Of a stretch of DNA of 64,000 bases, positions 35,369-43,219 are shown piece after piece; within the stretch, counting starts at the first letter, position 1; the number at the start of each line of letters is the position of its first letter. The position numbers and the translations under genes were made by a program. The notes beneath the pieces were generated by a model. It did no database searches and was not told the DNA's origin. It saw only the letters and a list, made by a program, of their open reading frames with translations. The DNA is from Brevundimonas sp. (GTDB lineage Bacteria > Pseudomonadota > Alphaproteobacteria > Caulobacterales > Caulobacteraceae): contig NZ_JAHBYB010000008.1 in NCBI RefSeq assembly GCF_019636155.1, positions 1 to 64,000 of the forward strand, given 5' to 3'.

Positions 35369-37195
35369 CTAGGCCGGATCGCCGGGCGCGCCGGCGGGGC
35401 TCAGCTTCCAGCGGATCTTGGTCTCGGCGTCGGTGCGGGCCGAGCCGCGCACCACGATCTGAAGCGAGCGGCGGGTCAGGCCTTCTTCGACATGGACGCT
35501 GGGCTCGATGGCCACGTCCGGGCCGTCGGTGCGGAACCACCAGCCACGGCCCGAGGCGCCGCGCAGCAGGATCGACCGCCGGTCCCGCGCCAGGGAGGCC
35601 GAGACGCCGGGCTCCAGCTGGAACCGGATCGCATAGGGGGCGGCGATGGCGCGCACCACCTCCTTCTGGCCGGGGGCCGGATATAGCCTTTCCTCGGCGC
35701 GCAGTTCGTCCAGCCTCTGATCCATATAGAGCCGCCGCTGGTGCAGCAGGCCGTGCTGGGTGACCCAGCCGTCATGCTCGATCTCCAGCCACAGGGCGCC
35801 TTCGCCCTCGCGCCGCTCGACCTCGACATGCAGGGGACGGCCGGCCAGGCGCGGGCCCAGGACCTCACTCTTCCACCCGCCCAGAGGCTCGGCGGTCGAA
35901 CGCTCGCCCAGGGTCAAGGTTGAATGGCCGGGCGTCAGCCTCAGTCCCTGACGGTCGGCTGCGCGCGGGGTCCAGCCGGACCCGGTGATCAGCCGGTCGC
36001 GACCACAGGCGATCTCAAACGCAGCCGGCTGGGCGCAGGCGTTGACGGACCAGACACCGCGCGCGGGCGGGGCCGCGTCGGCGATCACCGTCATCAGCGG
36101 GCTGCGCAGCCGCACGAAGCCGCCCACCCCGTCCAGCCCCGGTCCGACGGCCGGGTCGAAAGCCTCCGGTTCCGGCTCCGCATGGGCCAGGGCCGCCGCA
36201 ACGCGGCCGGGCGTGGACGGTCCGCCGCCCTGGAAGGTCGCCAGCCGCCCATCCGGCAGAGACAGGATGCGCAGGCCCCGCGTCAGCCGATCCATGGCCT
36301 GGGCAACGGCGGGCGGGGTCGGTTCCGACAGCTGGGCCAGGGCGTCTTCCAGCGTCAGAAGGTCCAGCAGCAGCTCCAGCCCCGCCTCGGGCGAATGGGA
36401 GGCGTGCAGACCGTCCGGCCCCACGGTCGTCTCCAGGGCCCGGCCAAGCCGCGTCAGGGCCCGGCGGCGCAGGCCCGTTCCCGCCGATCCGGCCAGGACG
36501 CATCCGGCCACGGCCGCGGCGGTCAGCCGTTCGGCCCGTCCGGCGGCCCCGCCGGGCGGCCGCAGCAGCTGGCGCGCCTGGCGCCCCAGGAGGTCGGCCA
36601 GGCGAAGGCGTTCGGCATCGGTCGCCGCCTGGCCCATGCGGCGCGCGGCGCAGGCCAGGTTCATCACCCGCCGTCCCAGGATCTCGGGACCCCAGGCGAA
36701 GGGAGACCAGCGGGCGAAGGCCTGGCCCCAGGCCAGGGTCAGGCGCAGGCCCTCGCGCGATCCGCGCTCGCCCTGGAGCATCAGGCTCGGCAGCCAGGCG
36801 AAGGCGTGCAGCTCGACGGCGAAGGCGCGGCTGGGGCTGGGCCGGTTCCAGGGGTCGGCGTCCGCCTCGATGTCCTGGCTCAGCCCGGCCAGGGTGAACC
36901 GGTTCGACAGGATCAGCTTGCCCGTGGCCGGGTCCGCGGGGCGATAGTCGCGCGGCGTGGCGGCGAAGGCGGCGGCCGCTGGTCCCTTCAGAGTCAGGGC
37001 GTAGCCGGGCAGTCCGTAAAGCTCGATCCACAGCTGTCGCGCCAGGGCGCCCGCGGCCAGGGCGGGCCACAGGCCGGGCCCTGTCGTCGCTCCCGCCGCC
37101 CGCACCGGGGTGCGGACCGGGGCGCCGTGCAGGCCGGGAATCTGGTCCGGTCCGACCGAGGGTTCGTCGCGCGCGAAGGGGCCGAAGGGGCTCAT
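35369..37195 (-). CDS. Heparinase II/III-like protein
   Basis: A 608-residue protein of the heparinase II/III family. The N-terminal half is alpha-helical (alpha/alpha toroid, with [41 protein letters not shown]); the C-terminal beta-sandwich starts near [25 protein letters not shown] and includes [20 protein letters not shown], a family motif. It has no obvious signal peptide. It probably acts on or helps handle an acidic polysaccharide; the substrate is unknown. The start overlaps the rpe stop by 4 nt (ATGA). Its TAG stop comes from the right CTAG of the IS target duplication. Confidence 0.85.
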   Translation of the reverse strand: MSPFGPFARDEPSVGPDQIPGLHGAPVRTPVRAAGATTGPGLWPALAAGALARQLWIELYGLPGYALTLKGPAAAAFAATPRDYRPADPATGKLILSNRFTLAGLSQDIEADADPWNRPSPSRAFAVELHAFAWLPSLMLQGERGSREGLRLTLAWGQAFARWSPFAWGPEILGRRVMNLACAARRMGQAATDAERLRLADLLGRQARQLLRPPGGAAGRAERLTAAAVAGCVLAGSAGTGLRRRALTRLGRALETTVGPDGLHASHSPEAGLELLLDLLTLEDALAQLSEPTPPAVAQAMDRLTRGLRILSLPDGRLATFQGGGPSTPGRVAAALAHAEPEPEAFDPAVGPGLDGVGGFVRLRSPLMTVIADAAPPARGVWSVNACAQPAAFEIACGRDRLITGSGWTPRAADRQGLRLTPGHSTLTLGERSTAEPLGGWKSEVLGPRLAGRPLHVEVERREGEGALWLEIEHDGWVTQHGLLHQRRLYMDQRLDELRAEERLYPAPGQKEVVRAIAAPYAIRFQLEPGVSASLARDRRSILLRGASGRGWWFRTDGPDVAIEPSVHVEEGLTRRSLQIVVRGSARTDAETKIRWKLSPAGAPGDPA

Positions 37196-37854
37196 GCCGG
37201 CCGCTTCAACCCGGCGATGTTGGCGATGTAGGCGTCGGGCCCGCCCCGGAAGACGGCCGTCCCCGCGACCAGGGCGTCGGCCCCGGCGGCGACGCAGGCG
37301 GCGGCGTTGTCGGCCGTCACCCCGCCGTCGACCTGCAGATGCGCCGACGATCCGGCGCGATCCAGGATGGCGCGGGCCCGGCCGATCTTGTCCAGGGCCG
37401 AAGGAATGAATTTCTGCCCACCGAACCCCGGATTGACCGACATGATCAGCACCAGGTCCACCAGGTCGACGACCTCCTCCAGGATCGACAGGGGGGTGGC
37501 CGGGTTGAACACCACCCCCGCCTTGGCCCCCAGGTCGCGGATGGCGCCCAGGGTCCGGTGCAGGTGCGGCCCGCTCTCGGGATGGACCGTCAGGATGTCG
37601 GCCCCGGCGTCGCGATAGGCCTTCAGCCAGGGATCGACCGGGGCGACCATCAGGTGCACGTCGAAGGGCAGGGTCGTGTGGGGGCGGATGGCCTTCACGA
37701 TGTCCGGCCCCAGGGTCAGGTTGGGCACGAAATGGCCGTCCATGACATCGACATGGATCCAGTCGGCGCCCGCCGCCTCCAGCGCCCGCACCTCCTCGCC
37801 CAGGCGGGCGAAGTCGCTGGCGAGGATCGAAGGGCAGATCAGGGGCGCGGCCAT
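37192..37854 (-). CDS. rpe: Ribulose-phosphate 3-epimerase
   Basis: A 220-residue TIM-barrel enzyme interconverting ribulose-5-phosphate and xylulose-5-phosphate. [19 protein letters not shown] is the N-terminus; [16 protein letters not shown] and FDVHLMV hold metal-binding His and Asp; [15 protein letters not shown] and LQVDGGV form the phosphate site. Length is normal. Co-transcribed with the heparinase-like gene, an association also reported by annotation in related Caulobacteraceae, by my recollection. Confidence 0.96.
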   Translation of the reverse strand: MAAPLICPSILASDFARLGEEVRALEAAGADWIHVDVMDGHFVPNLTLGPDIVKAIRPHTTLPFDVHLMVAPVDPWLKAYRDAGADILTVHPESGPHLHRTLGAIRDLGAKAGVVFNPATPLSILEEVVDLVDLVLIMSVNPGFGGQKFIPSALDKIGRARAILDRAGSSAHLQVDGGVTADNAAACVAAGADALVAGTAVFRGGPDAYIANIAGLKRPA

Positions 37855-37933
37855 TCGCCGGGGATAAGGCGGGTCGCGGCATGGGGCAAGCGTCGGCGCG
37901 GCCTGGGCGGCCCTTATCGACCGCGACGCCGGG

Positions 37934-39115
37934 TCACGCCCCCGGCAGTTGCAGCAGATGCTTGGCGATGATGTTCAGTTGGATCTCGCTGGTCCCGCCC
38001 TCGATGGAGTTGGCCTTGGTGCGCAGCCAGTCGCGGGCCATGGCGCCGTCGCGCGACCGCTCGCCTTCCCATTCCAGCGCCTCATGGCCGCCCGCCGCCA
38101 TCAGCAGTTCGTGGCGGCGCTTGTTCAGCTCGGACCCATAGTATTTCAGCATGGAGGCGATGGCCGGATGGGCCTGTTTGGCCTTCACCTGATCGCCCAC
38201 CCGCTCCATGGCCAGGCGGAAGGCGGCGGCGTCCACCTCCAGTTCGGCGATGCGGGCGCGCAGCATGGGGTCGTCCAGGCGGCCCGCCTCGTCCAGGCCG
38301 ATATGGTCGGCCGCGACCTGGCCCACGGGCCGACCGGCGGCGACCTCGCCCATGGCGCCGATCATGGTGCGTTCGTGGGCCAGCAGGTGCTTGGCCACGT
38401 CCCAGCCGCGGTTCAGCGTGCCGACCAGGTTTTCCTTCTCGACCCGCACATCGTCGAAGAAGGTCTCGCAGAAGGGCGACTTGCCACTGATTAGCGTAAT
38501 GGGGCGGGTGGTCACCCCCGGCGTGGCCATGTCGAACAGGACGAAGGAAATGCCCAGATGTTTGGGCGCCTGGGGGTCGGTGCGGACCAGGCAGAAGATC
38601 CAGTCGGCCTTGTCGGCGTAGCTGGTCCAGATCTTCTGGCCATTGACGATCCAGTGGTCGCCGCGATCTTCGGCGCGGGTCTGGATCGAGGCCAGGTCCG
38701 AGCCCGCGCCGGGTTCGGAATAGCCCTGACACCAGCGGATTTCGCCACGCACGATTTCGGGCAGGAACCGCTGCTTCTGTTCTTCCGTCCCGAACTGCAG
38801 CAGGGCCGGGCCCAGCATCCAGACGCCGAAACTGTTCAGGGCCGGCTGGGCCTGGATGCGGCGCAGTTCGGACGTCAGCACCTTGGCCTGTTCGCGGCTC
38901 AGGCCCCCGCCGCCGTATTCGGTCGGCCATTCCGGCGCCGTCCAGCCGCGCGCCGCCATGCGGTCCAGCCACAGCTTGTGCGCGGGCGTCTTGAAGACGG
39001 CGTTGCGCCCGCCCCAGATGGCCGCGCCCTCGTCCGCCGGCCCGCGGCATTCTAGGGGACAGTTGGCCTCCAGCCAGGCGCGGGTCTCTGTGCGGAAGTC
39101 GTCCAGTTCGCTCAT
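37934..39115 (-). CDS. Acyl-CoA dehydrogenase family protein
   Basis: A 393-residue flavoenzyme of the acyl-CoA dehydrogenase superfamily. The N-terminal helical domain begins [20 protein letters not shown]; the FAD/substrate segment is [23 protein letters not shown], followed by [25 protein letters not shown]; the C-terminal helical domain ends with [19 protein letters not shown]. The substrate is not identifiable; the long N-terminus and [11 protein letters not shown] end are seen in branched or alicyclic acyl-CoA enzymes. A lone gene, no clear operon partner. Confidence 0.92.
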   Translation of the reverse strand: MSELDDFRTETRAWLEANCPLECRGPADEGAAIWGGRNAVFKTPAHKLWLDRMAARGWTAPEWPTEYGGGGLSREQAKVLTSELRRIQAQPALNSFGVWMLGPALLQFGTEEQKQRFLPEIVRGEIRWCQGYSEPGAGSDLASIQTRAEDRGDHWIVNGQKIWTSYADKADWIFCLVRTDPQAPKHLGISFVLFDMATPGVTTRPITLISGKSPFCETFFDDVRVEKENLVGTLNRGWDVAKHLLAHERTMIGAMGEVAAGRPVGQVAADHIGLDEAGRLDDPMLRARIAELEVDAAAFRLAMERVGDQVKAKQAHPAIASMLKYYGSELNKRRHELLMAAGGHEALEWEGERSRDGAMARDWLRTKANSIEGGTSEIQLNIIAKHLLQLPGA

Positions 39116-39166
39116 GCGGCGGACCCTAGCAGGGATTCCGGCTGACGCAGCATCAGAGGCGAACGC

Positions 39167-39421
39167 TCAGCGGCTGGGCGTGAAGGGCGAGAAGGTGATG
39201 ACGGTGAAGGTGTCGCGGATGTGCGGCCGGGTCTGGACTTGACGGGTCACGAAGGTCCCGATGTCCATGTCCTTGGGCAGGCTGAATTTGGCCAGGAGGT
39301 CATACTGGCCCGAGGTCGAATAGCATTCCGAGACGTATTCGACATTGTCGACAATGTCGGCCGCCACGTCGTTGGCGCAGCCCAGCTCGCATTTGATGAA
39401 GACGAAGATGGCGGTCATCAT
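39167..39421 (-). CDS. Stand-alone Lrp/AsnC ligand-binding (RAM) domain protein
   Basis: An 84-residue protein consisting only of the RAM/AsnC_trans_reg fold: AIFVFIKCELGCANDVAADIVDNVEYVSECYSTSGQYDLLAKFSLPKD and ending VITFSPFTPSR. It lacks the helix-turn-helix of Lrp, so it does not bind DNA by itself; such proteins may bind amino acids or modulate Lrp family oligomers. Two ATG codons in tandem (39421, 39418) precede it. The gene is divergent from the hydrolase at 39470. Confidence 0.85.
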   Translation of the reverse strand: MMTAIFVFIKCELGCANDVAADIVDNVEYVSECYSTSGQYDLLAKFSLPKDMDIGTFVTRQVQTRPHIRDTFTVITFSPFTPSR

Positions 39422-39469
39422 GGCGGGGTCTCCGGCGCGGCGTCGGGGCCTCTAGTAGCGGATGGATGC

Positions 39470-40324
39470 GTGGCGGGTAAGGTCGATCTGGAGGCCCAGT
39501 ACAACAACCGCGCCCGCGTGCCCGACCATCCGGCGGTGATGGCGATGTGGCGAGAACAAGCCGAGGCGGCGCGGGCGGCCCATCCGTCGGTCCGCATCGC
39601 CTATGGCGAGGGCGCGCGTGAGGTCATGGACCTGTTCGAGGCCGCCCCTGACGCGCCGGTCGCGGTCTTCATCCACGGCGGCTACTGGCAGGCGCTGGAC
39701 AAGGATTGGTTCAGCGGTGTCGCGCCGGCCCTGCTTGTGCGCGGTGTCAGCGTCGCCATCCCCAGCTATGACCTGGCGCCCGCCGTGCGCGTCGGGGCCA
39801 TCGTCGGCCAGATGCGCCAGGCGGTCGAGGCGATCCGGGCGCGGACGGGACGCCGCCCGCTGGTGTTCGGCCATTCGGCGGGCGGCCATATGGCGGCGGC
39901 GATGCTGAGCGAGGGGCGGGCCTGCGCCGCACTGGCCATCTCGGGCGTGTTCGACCCCGAGCCTCTGATCGGGACCTCGCTGAACGACGCGCTGAAACTG
40001 GATGAACGAGAGGCGCGCGCCCTGAACATCCTGCGCTGGCCGGCGCCGAATGGGGCCACGCCCGGCGGCACGGTTCTGGACTGTATCGTCGGCGGCGACG
40101 AGAGCGAGGAATTCCTGCGCCAGAGCCGCACCATGTCGGAGGTGTGGGCCGCGCAAAGGGTGCAGACCCGTTTCGAAGCCCTGCCCGGCCTGAACCATTT
40201 CACCGTGCTGGACCCTCTGTTCGACGCGGATAGCGCGATGGTGGGGCGGGTCGCCGAACTGGCGCGCGCGGACACCGGGATTGATCGCGGCTCACTTGAC
40301 GTGAACCCGGTCCCGTCAGACTGA
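39470..40324 (+). CDS. Alpha/beta hydrolase, kynurenine formamidase-like
   Basis: A 284-residue esterase/lipase-fold hydrolase. VFIHGGYWQALDKDW is the oxyanion-hole HGGYW motif typical of arylformamidases; the nucleophile is in FGHSAGGHMAAAML; the C-terminal acid-base region is FEALPGLNHFTVLDPL, with Asp and His. It starts DLEAQYNNRARVPDHP, a family N-terminus. The start is probably GTG 39470, with no ATG near. The reaction is probably N-formylkynurenine or other ester/amide hydrolysis; no other kynurenine gene is adjacent, so the substrate is uncertain. Confidence 0.82.
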   Translation: MAGKVDLEAQYNNRARVPDHPAVMAMWREQAEAARAAHPSVRIAYGEGAREVMDLFEAAPDAPVAVFIHGGYWQALDKDWFSGVAPALLVRGVSVAIPSYDLAPAVRVGAIVGQMRQAVEAIRARTGRRPLVFGHSAGGHMAAAMLSEGRACAALAISGVFDPEPLIGTSLNDALKLDEREARALNILRWPAPNGATPGGTVLDCIVGGDESEEFLRQSRTMSEVWAAQRVQTRFEALPGLNHFTVLDPLFDADSAMVGRVAELARADTGIDRGSLDVNPVPSD

Positions 40325-40346
40325 GGATCAGCCCCCGGAGCCCGCC

Positions 40347-41021
40347 ATGCCCCACGACCGCCTGACCGTCCTGACCGCGCTGGAACGCCAGGGCGTCGCG
40401 CCGGTCTTCTATCATGCGGACGCCGGGGTATGCCTGAACGTGATCCGCGCCTGCGCGCGCGGCGGGGCGCCGGTGGTGGAGTTCACCAATCGCGGCGATT
40501 TCGCCTGCGACCTGTTCGGCGAGATCGCGCGCGAACTTCAGAAGACCGATCCCAAGGTGATCCTGGGCATTGGTTCGGTAGTCGATGCGGGAACCGCCAG
40601 CCTGTTCCTGAACCGGGGCGCGCGTTTCGTCGTCAGCCCTTGTCTGGTCGAGGAGGTGGCGCGGGTCTGCAATCGGCGCATGACGGCCTATTTCCCCGGC
40701 TGCGGCTCGGTGACCGAGATCGGCCGGGCGCACGAACTGGGATGCGAGATCGTCAAGCTGTTCCCCGGCGCCAGCGTCGGCGGGCCGGACTTCGTCAAGG
40801 CGGTGCGGGGACCGATGCCCTGGACCAAGATCATGCCGACCGGCGGCGTCGATCCGGATGAGGCCAGCATCGCCAGATGGTTCGGCGCCGGCATCACGGC
40901 GGCGGGCATGGGGTCGAAACTGATCACCGACGCGGCGGTGAAGTCCGGCGACTGGGCCGGGATCGAGGCCCAGGTGCGCCGGACGGTCGAGGCGGTGAAG
41001 GCGTTCCGCGCCAGGCCTTAA
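40347..41021 (+). CDS. eda: 2-dehydro-3-deoxyphosphogluconate aldolase
   Basis: A 224-residue class I aldolase splitting KDPG to pyruvate and glyceraldehyde-3-phosphate. VVEFTNRG holds the catalytic Glu (E45) and EIVKLFPGA the Schiff-base Lys (K137); KIMPTGGVDPDE and the C-terminal GAGITAAGMGSKLI form the phosphate site. It completes the Entner-Doudoroff route begun by the operon at 20075-25107 but is 15 kb away with a different neighbourhood. Its stop overlaps the stop of the convergent gene at 41018 (TTAA). Confidence 0.92.
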   Translation: MPHDRLTVLTALERQGVAPVFYHADAGVCLNVIRACARGGAPVVEFTNRGDFACDLFGEIARELQKTDPKVILGIGSVVDAGTASLFLNRGARFVVSPCLVEEVARVCNRRMTAYFPGCGSVTEIGRAHELGCEIVKLFPGASVGGPDFVKAVRGPMPWTKIMPTGGVDPDEASIARWFGAGITAAGMGSKLITDAAVKSGDWAGIEAQVRRTVEAVKAFRARP

Positions 41022-41548
41022 TCGGCCGAGGGCGGCGGACCGTCCGGCTGGGCGTCGCGCGGTCCATGCGGCCCGCCATGGACGCCGCCGGGACCCCGCC
41101 CGCTACGGCGGGCCAGTAGACGGGACATGACCGCACGGTCCGCCGGCGACAGGGTGTTCATCAGGGCCAGAAGATCGCTTTCCAGACGGGCGCGACCGCG
41201 CATCTCGGCCAGGCGCGACTGTTCCAGCAGGGCCTGGATCGCCGCCGGGTCATAGGTCTCGGCCCGCGACCGGGTCACGGCCTCGCGACGGGCCGCGCGG
41301 GCGGCGTCGAAGTCGGGCCGCGCCGCATGGGCCGACTGGCGCAGGGCCGTGCGGACGCGGTCGCGCGCCTCGGGCGACAGGCGATCGGTCAGGCCCATGA
41401 AGGACTGTCCCCTTCCGGGCCGGGCCTGATCCTCGACCTGCCGTTCGACCTTGGCGCGGGCGGCGTAGAGGGTGACCCCACCGGCAAGGGCGAACAGGTT
41501 CAGGGCGACCGAAACCGCCAGCAGAATCTTCAGCGTGCGTCCGGTCAT
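41018..41548 (-). CDS. Periplasmic heavy-metal-sensor (CnrX/Spy-like) protein
   Basis: A 176-residue membrane-anchored protein. An uncleaved N-terminal helix (TLKILLAVSVALNLFALAGGVTLY) leads into a helical periplasmic domain with LTDRLSPEARDRVRTALRQS and an MNTLSPADRAVMSRLLARR repeat, the layout of the heavy-metal resistance family PF13801. The C-terminus is rich in Gly, Pro, His and Asp (GGVHGGPHGPRDAQPDG), possibly metal-binding. It overlaps the upstream anti-sigma-like gene by 4 nt and belongs to the ECF cassette. It likely senses metal or envelope stress; the signal is unknown. Confidence 0.8.
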   Translation of the reverse strand: MTGRTLKILLAVSVALNLFALAGGVTLYAARAKVERQVEDQARPGRGQSFMGLTDRLSPEARDRVRTALRQSAHAARPDFDAARAARREAVTRSRAETYDPAAIQALLEQSRLAEMRGRARLESDLLALMNTLSPADRAVMSRLLARRSGRGPGGVHGGPHGPRDAQPDGPPPSAD

Positions 41549-41967
41549 CCCAGCACCTCCGCGTCATCGATCACGGCGAAATCCGCCTGGGTGTAGACGG
41601 CCTCGGCCCGGGCGTCGGCCGTCAGATGGGTGGTCATGGCCAGGCCCGAGACGGCCCCGGCGCCGGTGGCCGCCATCAGTCCCGCCGCCGTCAGCCAGGC
41701 GAACGGCCGCAGGACCTCGAAGCGGAACAGGCGAGGCCGCGCCGCCTGGACCGCCGAGGCCAGGACCCGGTCGTGCAGCGCCATCGAGGCGCGAGGCGTA
41801 GGGGAAGCGTCCAGGGCGTGATCCAGCCCGACCGCCGCCTGGCGCAGCCGCTCCAGGTCCGGCGCCTGGTCCAGCAGGCGCAGGGCCGCCGCCCGCTCCG
41901 ATTCCGGCCAGCGATGCGGAGAGGCGCCATAGGCGTCGATCAGCTGTTCCAGCCTTTCGCGGTTCAT
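41545..41967 (-). CDS. Putative anti-sigma factor membrane protein
   Basis: A 140-residue protein beginning MNRERLEQLIDAYGASPHRWPESERAAALRLL. One transmembrane helix (about 92-113, FAWLTAAGLMAATGAGAVSG) separates a cytoplasmic domain from a short periplasmic tail. It starts one base after the ECF sigma stop and overlaps the CnrX-like gene, the position of an anti-sigma factor. I see no ZAS zinc motif (HxxxCxxC), so the family is not certain. Function inferred from context. Confidence 0.7.
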   Translation of the reverse strand: MNRERLEQLIDAYGASPHRWPESERAAALRLLDQAPDLERLRQAAVGLDHALDASPTPRASMALHDRVLASAVQAARPRLFRFEVLRPFAWLTAAGLMAATGAGAVSGLAMTTHLTADARAEAVYTQADFAVIDDAEVLG

Positions 41968-41968
41968 C

Positions 41969-42565
41969 TCATCTTCCTTCGCGTCCGGGGGCCAGGTCCG
42001 CAAGGGCGGCGCGAAGGGCGCGGCGTCCCCGGGACAGCAGGCTCTCCATGGCCTCGACGCTGACCTCCATCAGGCGCGCGGCCTCGATATTGGTCAGTTC
42101 CTGATAATGGCACAGCACCAGGGCTTCGCGCTGCCGGTCGGGCAGGGCGTCCAGGGCGGCCTGGACGCGCCGGCCGGTGTCGGCGGCAAAGAGGCCCCGG
42201 TCCGGAGCAGGCCCCTCGTCGGGCCGGTCGGGCGGCGCCTCGGTCGGGATTTCGCGCCGACGCCGCAGCCGGTCGTAGCAGAGGTTCAGCCCCACCCGGT
42301 GCAGCCAGGTGTCGAACCGCGCCTGTCCGGGCCGCCAGTGCGGCGCCTGGCGCCAGGCCCGCAGCATCGCCTCCTGGGCCACGTCCTCGGCCTCGGCCGG
42401 GTCGCCCAGCATGCGCTGGGCCAGGGCCAGGACGCGCGGCAGCTTGCGCGCGACCAGGGCCTGGACGGCGGCCGGATCGCCACGGGCGACCCGAAGCACC
42501 AGATCCTCGTCCGGATCCTCCACCGTCAAGCGTTCCAGCCTCCGCGGCCCAGGGGTTTGATCCAT
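41969..42565 (-). CDS. ECF RNA polymerase sigma factor
   Basis: A 198-residue group IV sigma factor. Region 2: ARGDPAAVQALVARKLPRVLALAQRMLGDPAEAEDVAQEAMLRAWRQAPHW, then FDTWLHRVGLNLCYDRLRRRR. Region 4: ALDALPDRQREALVLCHYQELTNIEAARLMEVSVEAMESLLSRGRRALR, a complete helix-turn-helix. It starts MDQTPGPRRLE and lies in the operon EF-hand protein, sigma, anti-sigma-like, CnrX-like. The target promoters are not seen. Confidence 0.92.
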   Translation of the reverse strand: MDQTPGPRRLERLTVEDPDEDLVLRVARGDPAAVQALVARKLPRVLALAQRMLGDPAEAEDVAQEAMLRAWRQAPHWRPGQARFDTWLHRVGLNLCYDRLRRRREIPTEAPPDRPDEGPAPDRGLFAADTGRRVQAALDALPDRQREALVLCHYQELTNIEAARLMEVSVEAMESLLSRGRRALRAALADLAPGREGR

Positions 42566-42591
42566 GCTCGCCGGGCGACCGGCGCATCGGC

Positions 42592-43167
42592 CTACTCCGT
42601 TACAGGCGCGGCCGGCGAAGGGCCAGCCGCGTGCGGGCGGCGGTGCGGGCGGCGTTCCGCCCGCGCGGCGCGGCGTTCGTCGGCGCTCAGATAGCCATCG
42701 CTGTCGGCGTCCATGCGGTCAAAGGCCTGGGCCGCGCGGTCGCGCATCTGGTTCAGGTCGAGGCTGGCGGAACGGATCGAGCCTCGACGGCTGTGAGGAC
42801 CGGGCCGCATCCGGGGGGCGGCGCCGGCCTTGGCGCGCGGCGCGTCGAACTCGGCGCGGCTGATGACCCCGTCGCCGTCCGCGTCCAGCCGGGCGAAGGC
42901 CTCGGCGCGGCGCTGGGTCATCCGCGCCTGCATGGCCGCGCGCCGTTCGTCGCGCGACAGGGTTCCGTCGGCATCGGTGTCCTGGGCCGCCATCCGGTCG
43001 ATCCGCGACAGGAATTCGGCGCGGCTGATGCGGCCGTCGTTGTCGGTGTCGATGCGCGAGGCGTGTCGGGTCGGCGCGCCTTGACGGGGCGCATCCTGGG
43101 CCAGGGCGCCGGCGGCGGGGGCCAGGAAGAAGGCGGCCGCACAGGCGGCGATCAGGCGAGTCTTCAT
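42592..43167 (-). CDS. Periplasmic four-EF-hand protein
   Basis: A 191-residue secreted protein. Signal peptide to about ALAQ (residue 24), then four canonical EF-hand loops: DTDNDGRISRAEF, DTDADGTLSRDE, DADGDGVISRAEF and DADSDGYLSADE. The C-terminus is Arg/Pro/His-rich. It should bind Ca2+ or related metal in the periplasm. It is the first gene of the ECF sigma cassette, so calcium or metal sensing by that system is plausible. No EfhP or other named family can be assigned. Confidence 0.9.
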   Translation of the reverse strand: MKTRLIAACAAAFFLAPAAGALAQDAPRQGAPTRHASRIDTDNDGRISRAEFLSRIDRMAAQDTDADGTLSRDERRAAMQARMTQRRAEAFARLDADGDGVISRAEFDAPRAKAGAAPRMRPGPHSRRGSIRSASLDLNQMRDRAAQAFDRMDADSDGYLSADERRAARAERRPHRRPHAAGPSPAAPVTE

Positions 43168-43219
43168 GGTCGGTCTCCTTTCGCCCCCCGGTTCTGCTGA
43201 GAAGTTCAACGCCGGTCGG

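Noticed and set aside
36015-37070. 351-codon frame on the same strand inside the heparinase-like gene
   Set aside because: It is an alternate frame of a gene with clear family motifs and is Gly/Arg/Pro low-complexity.
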